In this document: one piece after another, positions 31,755-61,804 of the stretch
How the letters are laid out: each line of letters opens with the position of its first letter
How positions within the stretch are numbered: the stretch's first letter is position 1
Source of the DNA: Hoplostethus atlanticus
Taxonomy: Eukaryota; Chordata; Actinopteri; Trachichthyiformes; Trachichthyidae
Length of the DNA stretch: 64,000 bases
Direction: 5' to 3'
NCBI GenBank assembly: GCA_034670405.1
Contig: JAXDDX010000288.1
Span: 186,001-250,000 of the forward strand
The notes under the pieces: generated by a model
Database searches by the model: none
The model's input: only the letters and a program-made list of their open reading frames with translations
Told to the model about the DNA's origin: nothing
Made by a program: the position numbers and the translations under genes

Positions 31755-32880
31755 CAAAAAAAAAGGTCGATCCTGGGAAGACCGGGAGTCAGCAATAGCG
31801 AATGAGCGCTCCCAGTATCAGTCTGAACACTCCAGCTGGCAACTGAAAACCTTGCCGTGTGAATGGAGAGGGATAAAGTGAAACTATGAATGAAATGGTT
31901 CTGAGTGCTTTGGGTCATGGACATTAAGACGCAAAAGACTGCTAATAGCTGGACCCAACACACTCCAAAGACTACAGCCAATATGTGTTTGCTTGCCCAC
32001 ACTGGCCCAACTGATTGTAAGAAGAAACTTTTTGGTTCGAGTTTTTATGCTGCGGTTACAGTTTTTGTGGATTACTTGTTTGTGCCATGTGTCTGCATTT
32101 GGACTGGGGTAGTGTGACGAAATGGGAAGTTGATTTTGAGACAGCCTTCACTGTTGTTGGCACTCATCTTTTTTTCACACAACTGTGAATCATGGATAGG
32201 GTTTGGATTGGTAAAATCTACCATGCTGTTAAGATTCTTGAACAAATAACCCTCGAAGTCATGTAAAGCTAAGCGAAGGTCCTTTTTTTATATAATACAA
32301 TGGAAAGACGGAGCACTGGCCAAAGTCTTGCTTGAGAGGGAACATCGTTACCATCATAAGTGACATTTGATCAAGTTTGAGTTTAAAATACCAATTTTCT
32401 TCCCGAATGTATTTTATTCTACTATATCAATGTTGCAGCATAAATGCACTGTAGGATATCACTAGCACAACCCCTTTCCAAACTGAGGTGCTCAGTCAGT
32501 GAAGGATGTTGTCGTGGTTTTAGAAAAGGGCACCTGCCATCCGAACTGCACCTAATAAGTGATTTTGTTCTCATTGTGTTTCAACAGAACGTAAAATTAT
32601 AGTTTGTGTGAAAGGCGAGTTGCTTCTGTGAGAGTTTTGTGTGATGAGGAAAAAAAAGCCATAAGAATTAATTTAATAAACTGCTTTGGACAATGCCCTC
32701 CTGGAAGTAATACTATAAATAGTTTGTCACGTATGCCATTTGTCATTAAGCTCACAAGTGGCCTTATATATATTATGGAGAAGTTGAGCCTTGCCATGTT
32801 GGCATAGCCAACAACTATCTAGTAAAAAATCTGTCAGGATTTTGTTTCATTCAAAGAATAAATGGCATTATGTTCCCCAT
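31755..32880 (+). other. hmgcr: hmgcr 3' UTR
   Basis: Non-coding DNA after the TGA at 31752-31754. Candidate polyadenylation signals AATAAA lie at 32675-32680 and 32857-32862, giving a 3' UTR of about 0.9-1.1 kb. No coding frame or repeat is seen. Which signal is used is not determined. Confidence 0.55.
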
Positions 32881-32959
32881 TCCAAGATAAGTCTCATTTG
32901 CCGTCTTGTAACTAAGTCAGTTCTTTGCAAAGAAAACAAAGAGTCCAAACAGAGAAAAC

Positions 32960-35836
32960 TGGAGGATAAACTTATTTATTTCTCTTTCTAAAACAAGTGG
33001 CAAGCTGTCAGTACATTTTAAGTTGATCCCAACAGCATTAGTGTGAAAATCTTATTTACAAACATTCTGTTACATTCAGTCTAAATTCAACGTAGCTAAA
33101 CTCCTTGCAGTAGAGATGTCTGCCTTGGGTGAAATGGCTTCACAGCTTAGCCTCTTTCCACTTAGCTGAAAGGCTGAGCATCATCTGGCTTAACTTTGTC
33201 TCTCACCCAAATGCATCATTCAGCTCTAGTCTCCATTCAACGAAAGGCTTAGCAATGGGGATCTGCATGTGTGAATGCACTGATATAACAGCTATGAAGC
33301 AGGTTCAATGACATGGCCAATGTTCATACAGTATTTTACTCCAGTGGAAGATCTGAAGAATACTTCAGTTACTTGTTGACTCAAGTCAAAGTATATTGTC
33401 TGGAAAATTACTCAAGGTATAGGCATGGGAAAACCCAAGAGTCTGTGCATGCTCCGAAGCTTTTCATTATCAGGTTTGGTGATGGTTCCTTTTGTCAAAC
33501 AATCTATAGGAGGTTATGTCCAGAGTGACTGTTTTACTGCCGAAGACATCTTATTGTACTCATGCCGAAAGATAGAAAGGAGTAAATACTCAAAACAATG
33601 ACTCAAAAAGAACTAAGTACAGCCTCAGAGTTGTTACTATAAAAATCTTTGTACTTTCCACCAATATATTATCAAACAAGTTTGTACAGAATAAAACATG
33701 ATACAAAGATGTTTGACATCACTATATTAAGGTAACAGAATGGTAGGAGGGAAAGTAATGTCAGTACACACATCTGCTAGTATAGCAACACATCCCAAAA
33801 CTCTTCACAACGCTAATAAGGAAATAAGAGTCAAATTAATTTGACATATTGATCAATACTAGAACCTTGTATGTTGTAAAAATATCTTCTTTCGGTGTAT
33901 GGTGCCATTATCATTTGGGAGGTACCCCTAAGAACAAATACTTAGAAAAAGTGTCACCCGATTCTGTTCATTTACTGTAGGAGAAAAGCTAAAAGTAACT
34001 CCAAAAGTAGGTGAGACGAGATGGGGTACACGGCCATCAGGCACTTCTCTAGTGATTTCATGGGCGCACTCACAGCACGCCTCATCCCATCCTAAAGCAT
34101 TATCCTCTTCTATGATGCTAAGGCATGTGGGGTTGATTCGGTCACAAAAAGCATCTGTGGACCTTCAGCAAAATTGTTGCCGACACTATATACAATTCAT
34201 TGAACTATTTTAGAAATGTTTAAAACATATCAGCAACGACAATCATAAGTGAACAGTGTACGCGAAATATCTTTTGCACATGAAAAACAACTCTTCTTGA
34301 CTTGTCCCTCCATCATTACCAACAAGTGGTGTATTCACCAGAGAGTCAAAAAGATCAAGTTTTATGTCACAGCTCAAACTCTAAACCCATATGACCAACA
34401 TGATGCTAGACTCGTGATCTTATGACGTTCTGTCTGGTGCAGGGATCGACGTAGTCTCGTTACATTAGCTTAGTATGTCTGCTGGTGTGCGTGGTCAGTT
34501 TTGAGTGTGGCTGTATGTGTGTGTTGGCTGTGTGTCTTCCCTCACAGTGACCCTCCCTGGAGGTGGACGTGGGTGCTGGACCCTGGCTGATCTGGGGACG
34601 TGGGTGCTGGACCCTGGCTGATCTGGGGCAAAACTGATTGATAATTGATAATTGTGTCATAAATCTGATTGTCTATCAGCCTGACCTAGTCCTTTGAGGC
34701 TTGTTTGTGACAAAGGGGCAATATAAATAAACGTGACATAGACTTAGGTTGATGACTGGACTATTTTTTTTTCTTCAAACTAAATGATTTTTAACTCAAA
34801 ATGACTTGTGCATTTTGTTTTACTAGCAAAGATTAGCAGCATACAATAAAGCTATTGGATTACAGGTTATTACAAAAAGCAACATCAACACAAAATAGTA
34901 ACAAACTCCATTTCTTTAAAAAAAAAAAAAAGGACAACTACAAAAAGCAAAACTAAAATAGTTAGTCTTTTAGCAGAGATTTTTTGGTTTGTTTTTACAA
35001 ACGTCTTATAGCACATACGTACATTTATATATTAATATATCTTTGTAAGAAAAGAGACATTTTGGCTACTCTTGCCAGTCATGTGGCATGAGGAGCCTGT
35101 GCAGGAATTTGCCTGGTTAGGGAAAGTGACAACTTTGAAGTTTGAAGAACAATAAGAATACATAATGTTATCAACAAGTCATTGATTCATTCAACCAAGG
35201 AAGCTTGTTTTTATAAATGGTATCACGGTCATGTTTCAATATACTCAAGAATATTGTTTTATATGAAAATTCCCAATGAAGAGGTTGAGGCTTTCCTAGC
35301 TGACGTTTGAATGCAACCACCAGAGGCCGCCATGATGACTTTCCTCCCCTATTGGAACTACACTCCATGGCCAAAAGTATGTGGACACCTACTCGTTGAA
35401 CATCTTATTCCAAAATCGTGGGCATTAATTTGGAGTTGGTCCCTTTACTACTGTAACAGCCTCCACGCTTCTGGGAAGGCTTTCCACTAGATGTTGGAAC
35501 ATTGCTTCCATTCAGCCACAAGAGCATTAGTGAGCATTAGATGATTCACTATGAGGACCTTGGATGGTCATGGCAGCAGAGTAGCTGTCAACAGTCTATT
35601 GTCAGTATATAAAGGACAGCAGATTCATGGGTCCTCCAAGCCTCATGGGGGTGCTGCAGTCTGGAGCTGGGGTTCTTGTTCTTGTGTCTCAACGTGGCTG
35701 AAGCCCACTGGAAAGATTCAGAGGCTTCATATCAAGTTGCAAGATATCTACTAAATCAAGATTCTCATCACCACGTCTAGATGAAAACATAAAATGTAGG
35801 TTTCTAAAATAATGTGTCTTGTACTTCTTGTGTGCC
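32960..35836 (-). other. cert1: Probable long cert1 3' UTR
   Basis: Beyond the cert1 stop codon no further gene is seen for 2.9 kb. An AATAAA on the - strand at 32980-32975 would end a 3' UTR of about 2.85 kb, similar in size to the long mammalian one. It would finish about 100 bp from the hmgcr distal polyadenylation signal. It includes a 35-bp tandem duplication (34562-34626) and a transposon fragment (35361-35560). The extent is inferred. Confidence 0.45.
35361..35560. mobile_element. Tc1/mariner-like element fragment in the cert1 3' UTR region
   Basis: Starts CTCCATGGCCAAAAGTATGT and continues GTGGACACC ... CAGCCTCCACGCTTCTGGGA ... CCATTCAGCCACAAGAGCAT, phrases I recognise from an abundant fish Tc1/mariner-type repeat. 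The second end was not found, so it is truncated. Orientation and exact family are uncertain. Confidence 0.5.
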
Positions 35837-54501
<18,665 letters not shown>

Positions 54502-55090
54502 GTCCTTACCTGGCTAACGTTTGTAACCAGAGTAGGAAAAACACATGCGACACGAATAATATTAAAACGGCCAGTAACGTTATCAGGTTAGCTCTATGGT
54601 CTTGAGTGTCACGCAAGAAATTACGAGAAATTACTCATCCTCTAGCTAACAGCTTTGAGAGCGTGTGACGAGTTCATCCAAATAGCTGTGCACTTGCAGG
54701 ATCGATTGGCTATCTCTCATATCAGGAGTAACGTCGGTTAGCCAACGTGGTAAACCAACAGTATGCGGACAGATTAGCCAAACCAACGGTAACTGTCAAC
54801 TCTGCCTAACCGCCCCTTTCTTTCTAGCCTTGTTCAGCGTACGTTCACGGTCCCAGAAGTGTCAGTGGTGGATGACATTAAATACTTATACACAGTCGAG
54901 CTTCGGCAGCCAACAATAATCCTTCGCTGACTTTCAGAAAAAAACGTTTTTGTGTTTTTGTGTTCTCTTCTGTAGTAGTGACAGCTCTAACCGAACGCCA
55001 TGTTCAACTGACGTCTGGAGCGGGTCGGTTAGTGAGCGCGTCTCAGCTTGTGTGGTGCTAGGGGCGCTGGCTCTGGTCTGACGTCACCAA
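54502..55090 (-). promoter_or_regulatory. cert1: cert1 5' UTR and promoter region
   Basis: Upstream of the ATG the DNA becomes richer in CpG. A perfect CRE palindrome TGACGTCA lies at 55079-55086, with a related TGACGTCT near 55010. A consensus splice donor (CAG/GTAAGG on the - strand) sits at 54512-54504, just before the ATG. The start site cannot be fixed; the region 54.9-55.1 kb is the likeliest core promoter. Confidence 0.45.
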
Positions 55091-57524
55091 ATCCACTCCT
55101 AAAATGGAAACAGGCTCCTCCTTCTGTATTACAGCGTCCTCAAAATAGATGCCACAGAATAGATTCCCAAAGAGGAAACGTATAACAAGCGATCCAAAAC
55201 TCTCACGGACCAGCAGTTTTGGGTTTTTTTTAATTAAAAGACACAATCTTTAAAACTAATATAAGTTTGATACTACTTACTAGCCATTCCTATGCATTTT
55301 CTCATTGCAATAGCTGTTCTAATACATCTCATTGGAATCATTTCTAGTGAATTATAGTGAAATTAAAAGATTCCTCATCTTGCTGGTCAGTCCTTGTTTC
55401 GTGAGTTCAGTCAATGACCATGCAAAAGTATTACATATCTCCATAACCTTGAAATAAACAAACAATAAATAAAGACATGGATAGTAAACAAATAAATAAA
55501 CCAAGTCACAGGAGGAGGTGCTATACTCCAATTCCAGTTTGAGGCTTTAAAATGTTGAATACCCTATTACTCAGTGACTCACTCCTCCCTTTCCTTTCCT
55601 AACACAAGCTTTGACTTATGTTAGCTATGAGTCATGTGCTAATCCAACACACACACACATACAGTTTACCTCACTATACTAGCATGTAATGATGGAATTT
55701 GTGGTCCATGGAAATTACTGGCTGAAAGGATAGAAAGTAAAGTTGTGAATGGTGGGAGGAGAGGAGAGGAGAGAAGAGGTGAGGAGAGGAGAGGAGAGGT
55801 GAGGAGAGGAGAGGAGAGGAGAGGGTGATCACAGCTTGTGGCCATGTCATGGGTTTTATGGATGTAACTTGGAGTAGCGTGAAATCATGAGACCCAGGAA
55901 TGGAAACCACAAGACCTCTATCAGCTGAACGAGTTAACTCCGCCTCCCATGAAAACATGCCAAATTAGTTACTTGACAGAAAATGTACAAAATAATACAA
56001 AATGGTGTCAATGGTTAAAAGGAAAAACTTTGATGTGTTTGATTTGTGTCATTTCACACATCGTATTTTATTTTCAGCCTCCTAGGGGTGTCAGGTTAGT
56101 TCTAATCTGTAGACTGATCTCGGGAAAGACACAAGGGGGAGGTGAAGGATTGCAGGGGTCAAAGTACAGTATGCTTGTAATTCAAACACCATTAGCAAGT
56201 CAGAGAAGAAGAAAAAAAGACTAGCTCCCTCTCTCTCTCTGGTTTACTCCCACAGCCCATCCCCTCGTTTCACACAAATTCCCAGCAATTCCTGACAGAG
56301 TCACTCAGCAACATGGGTGTGGTGGTGTTGCCCGGAGGCAGAGCTTGTTGTTTGACATTAGACCGGATATGCATAAGAGTTGATTTAATCGCAGTGATAC
56401 AAATTGCTCCTGACTTAGTGGATCTGTGATTCATTTAGAGGCCAGGAGTCAAGGACCATGAGTCATACTGGGCTGATCAAGCAGTAAGTTGATTAAATCA
56501 CATCCTCTTTCAAACCGCCTATTCCTCACCGGTCAGGCTCTGAGAGGGCAGTAAGGGAAGGAAGCAGCTGCTCCAGCAGGATGGATGATATTACCTTGTA
56601 TCGCTTATTGTCTTACACTCCCGCCACAAGCACACTGACAGTAACTGGAGCTGCTGGACGGTGTAAGCTTGGAGTATATTCAAACTTTTTTGATTCAAAA
56701 TTGAGATATGCACCATTTGGGAAAAAAAAAAGTGATGCTTGCATTTACCCAGTGACTCTCGAGTAGGACACACACACACACACACACACAGATAAGATAA
56801 GTTTGTGTGCTCGTAACAAGCAGAATAAGCCACTATGAATCATGGCCCACCCAGGCTGTTCTTGAAATGTGTGTGTGCATGTGTCGGTAGACGTCATCAA
56901 GGTGCAACAGCTTTGGGACTAATCCCGGACAAGCACACTGACACCGTGACATCGCTGAGCTTACGACTTGGCAAGAGTGATCTGGACGCATTCAAATGTT
57001 TACAGACTGTGTGCACATACGAGCGCGTGTGTTTGTGTGGCCTAATAACCTAACTTGTCCAATGTGACTGCACAGCGTTGGTGCAGCATTGGTTAAATCT
57101 GACAGGGCAAAACATCTTCACTGATTCTAAATTTAACGGTGATCAACAGTTTGTCTACAATTTCTGAGTGATGTAATTGGCACTACCTGGACCTATTGAA
57201 AACTACATTTTGTTCTCCCTTTCTATGGCTAAAAATACCACATATGTGTGAAAGGAAATTGTGCAATGTTAGATTTCTTTACATCCCATGCTGTAAGACC
57301 TATAATTAATTCAGGTGATAGCAGTAGTTCTCACGTTTGATAATTATACCCCATTTTTTTTACCACAGAATACTGAATTGCAAAAACGGTTGTGAAGTCT
57401 TTCAAGTAAGTAGTAGTTGTAGAAACAATGAGTAAATGAGATTTGGCAAAATTGCTTAAAACTATGACATTGTCTTTGAATAGTACTGATTCATCTAAAA
57501 TCTTTTAAATGTACTTTTACATGT

Positions 57525-57600
57525 CTTTATTGATCGAATTGAACCCACGACCCTGAGACTCTACTGACTGTCCACTATTCAACAGCAGAAAAAAATAGTT
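57525..57600 (-). mobile_element. Possible decayed SINE (box B plus tail)
   Basis: On the - strand, GTGGACAGTCAGTAGAGTCT is followed by GGGTTCAATTCGATCAATAAA, that is, a box-B-like GGTTCAA joined to the GATCAATAAA tail also seen in the SINE at 45.5-45.7 kb. The rest is lost. Confidence 0.35.
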
Positions 57601-57818
57601 TCTACACTGATTATTAAAGATTATTCCCCTGGGCCATGTGATCATTGTAACCCTGATACCTGATATATCTTCATCAAAAGATTTTGTGAACTTATGAAAA
57701 GGTAAACTTATTTTCAACTATCATGAAAGATTATGTGTGGATTAAGCATTAACGTTTGATAGAGCATTCATATTATTTGAAAAAAAACAAAAAACAAAAC
57801 ACAAATAAAGACACACAA

Positions 57819-57861
<43 letters not shown>

Positions 57862-58856
57862 GTCTATCTTTTATTTTTCTGGAGCACAGCGATGGTGAGA
57901 TATATAAGGTAATGGCGGCAGTTTGAATGACTTGTGGAGGGGGGGGGGGTTCAAAGTCCGTCCACGTAGATACATCTGGGTGGACTCATGCATTATGGAT
58001 GCTGTCTCTGCGATTATTTTCCCTCTGCTCTGTGGTCTAGACGGAAGAGAAATATTTGCCCGATGTGACCCCAATTTCTGCCTCAGCAACAGGATAGGAA
58101 GCACTGTTGAATAGGATTTGAATTCATAGTATATCCTCTCCACTCACAGGACACAGGCACAAGTTAACTGTGAACAATTATGGATAAATGTTGGGCTGGA
58201 TAGGCTTTGCTTATTACCCTTGTAGATGAATTCATCTACTTGTTATTTTACTTTTGTCACATTTCGAGTAGTTGCGAAATAATTCTGCAACTCACAGTTC
58301 AATGAAGACGTAAGCACTCCTAATATAGCACATCACTAATAGCACTTGGCTTCTAGCAACAAATACTTAAGTATAAATGTGTAATGGTTTCTTTACATGT
58401 TTTCTTTACATATTTGAACAGAAAGGAAATAAGTACAAATGTGAAAAAACACGGCGTTGCATTGTCCATCAAGTCACTGAACCAACACTAACTCCCCACT
58501 AAGACCTACTCAGATCAATGTGGGTTATGGCGGTATGTTTCTCTAGTGATGTGTACACGGTGACGCGACCGTAGGGCCAAGTCCAAGGCTGATTAGAGTC
58601 TGTGCCATCAAATCTTCTGTGTACTTGTATCATCTTGAGCCAGCCCATGAGGCCAATAACAAGCATGAAAATACACCAATATATCAAATGATACCTCCTA
58701 GACACTTCTGGGCTATTTAAACAGTTACACTACTACACTGTTTTCATGTTGGAGACAGAAGACTTCATCTAAAGCCATCCCATTGTTTCCCCATTGCCTG
58801 GAAGTAAAGATGTTATTTGTCAGATCTTCTAAAGGTAGTGATGGGAATTTGGAGTG

Positions 58857-58979
<123 letters not shown>

Positions 58980-59988
58980 GTAGGTTGCTCTTGTTCATTA
59001 CTTACCAGTGTTTAGAGGTCATTATGTTGCATTTTAGTCAACATAAGTCTCACTCCTAATTCATGACTTGATGCACATTGAGTCTTCATTGAGGCTATAT
59101 ACTGACTCTTTGTGTTTGGCTGGCTGTCTTATTGATGTTACAACACCTCAAGGAGGACACTACAATCAGAATTGCATGAAAACTAAATCACACAATTACA
59201 TTATAACACCCATTATATTGGAGTAATCCTTATCTTCTTTTTTCCTATTTCGATGAGGACACTAAACCTAAGAGGTCAGTGTTCTTTTTCTTGCAACAGG
59301 CAGTATGAGTGTCATCTATTGAAGTCCTCCCCTCTGAGGGCAAATGCTCTTTCCCAGTATAATCCTGGTGACATTGTGGAGGAATCTGCAGAAGAAGCTT
59401 CCCAGAGCTTGACCAGACCGACAGTCTTTCTATGAGTGTGTCAATTCCTCTACTAAATGACACAGAACCTTTTTGCAAATCAACAAGACGCCATAGCTGC
59501 CTGCCAGACATTTTAGACACAACTAACCACTAGTCTGAAAAGTTTCCTCTGCACATTACTTCAACCCACATGAACTGCTCAAATGGAAATACGCCTGCAG
59601 ACAGCATATTTATCACACAAATGCAGTTGTTCCAGCTCATTAGATTTCACTGCCTGCACTCTTTTTGGAGTCTCAGAAATGTTGGATGCACGATCAGTTT
59701 CTCTATCGTACTTTTTTATTTCTTGCTTTCTGTACAAGGGAACTGCAAAATGCAACAAAGGAACATTTATATTGTTCAATAATGCCGGACTTGAAACGAC
59801 ATGTTGATTCACCATGCATTGGGGCGTTTGTTCACGAACCGGCAGTCTGAACAGAAACAGACGGTCATTTGTTTGCGAAGCTTATAGCACATCTGCCTCG
59901 GGATTCTGTTCCTGGGTCAGATCAACAGGGAGATGAAAAGGAAACATAAACACCAGTTGGCTCTGTCTGACTTCCTGTGAAGGCTATG

Positions 59989-60742
59989 CAGGGCCCCTGC
60001 CAAATTGGGGCCCTAAGCGGAATTTTATTTGGAGGCCCTCCCCCCAAAACCAAAAATTAACGGAATTTTGTCATGCCCCCCCGCACCCCAAATGTATAAT
60101 AGGTACAAATTGACTGTATAACAAAATGCCATTTAACTTGACAACCTTTATTAGTAAGAACAAAGATAAGTATAGGTACAGTAGTATAAGCAGTATGAGA
60201 CAAATAAAAAATAACTTCAAACTGAAATAAATAAATAAATATCAAATAAAAGATAACTTCAAACTGAAATAAATAAATATCAAATAAAAAATAACTTCAA
60301 CTAATAAATAAATAAATCTGAGTCACAAATAGACATCAATTTAAAAGAAAAATCAACAAAAGATGTTTTCGTTCAAGTGAAGCACGAGCTTCTTCTTGTT
60401 TTGATTTTTTTTTCCTCTTGCTTGCTCCCGACTCATGATGTCTTTTAGAGGCCATCTCTTCACCTGCAGCTCTGCAAGTGCCTGCCGGCGCATCTGACCA
60501 CTGATTGGTCAGATGTCGATTGGTGTCAATCATTGCAGCGGCGCGTACGGTGTCAGATTACAGGCCTCTTTCTCTCCTGCCTCGAGCTGACTCGGTGCCC
60601 AACGCGCGCCTCACGGTAGCGCAAATGCGCATCCATTGCGCATATTGCGCAAAATGCGGCCCATCGCGCAAAATGTGGCCCCCCATGGAATGTGAGGCCC
60701 TACGCACAGCGCGTGTTCTGCGTTTAGGGAGGGGCGGCCCTG
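59989..60742. mobile_element. hAT element, non-autonomous, 754 bp
   Basis: Left end CAGGGCCCCTGCC and right end GGGGCGGCCCTG are short imperfect inverted repeats. AGGCTATG flanks both sides exactly (59981-59988 and 60743-60750), a perfect 8-bp target duplication typical of hAT. The inside has AT-rich TAAATAAAT repeats on the left and a GC-rich part with repeated GCGCA words on the right, and no transposase. The perfect duplication suggests a fairly recent insertion. Confidence 0.88.
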
Positions 60743-60750
60743 AGGCTATG

Positions 60751-61767
60751 TAAACGTGATGTAAATGCTAGGCTATTTCTGATCCAGAGAACTAGGAACA
60801 TTAACAAAACAGTCACTACCAGTCCCATTTGTTATGTCAGTTCAGGTTTCGAGCACCTGCAGTAATTATTTTCAGCCTGATTAACAAATGTATCTGGAAT
60901 AGAGCCAAATTCTACACTGTTGGCAGAAAGAAAAAAGTTTTTTTTTGCTGGGCCTCTCTGCTATAGGTGTGCTGCAGATACATCTGACCTCAGTATGTCT
61001 GCTTGGAGAAGTTTATAGTGCATTTGAGTACATGATGACACAGGGTGGGAAACGGGTTAATGCTGTATATACACATTTTATACAGAAAATGTATCTCAAC
61101 TGAACAAATATCAGACTGAGATTCAAAACCGGCAAGAAATTAAATATTAAGCTATGTGTCTGATTGCCTGCACGATGCACACATGCAGAGAAATGCATCA
61201 ATATTGAGCTTGAGAGTTCCAGGGGTTTTGCTATGAAATCACATCTGGTGTGTTCAGTGTCGCCAGTAGAAGGCAGTGTGGTATTTTGCTTCGGTAGATG
61301 AATGAACTCTTGCCTCGGAGCAGTCTCGTCTTTTTCACCTGTTGGTCATGTTGGGGAGAGCGCACAAAGCATATGAAATGAAAACAATGAGGAACACTTT
61401 CTAGCTAAATCTATAAGCTAATGTACAAGTAAAGAGTTTGTTATTTAGGGTTTGAACCCAAGAAGAAGTCAAAGGCAAACATTTCAAAATGTCATTATTA
61501 CTTATTCTTAGTAGTATTGCATTTTGAGAAAAAGGCTCACGTTTATGTCAGAACATGTATATGAGACCTTATAGTTATAGTTATACTTTTGTTAGCCATT
61601 CGCTTACACATTTGCAGTGAACATTTTATTGCCAGTGGTTTTCTGACCCCTTGGATGTAAAATTCACGTTACAAACTGAATGTATGGTTTGTAAAGCCAA
61701 TTGAAATACAGGGATTTACTGTATGTACACACCACCAGTAGCTCAAGCAACTAGTGTGCTCCTTTTA

Positions 61768-61804
<37 letters not shown>

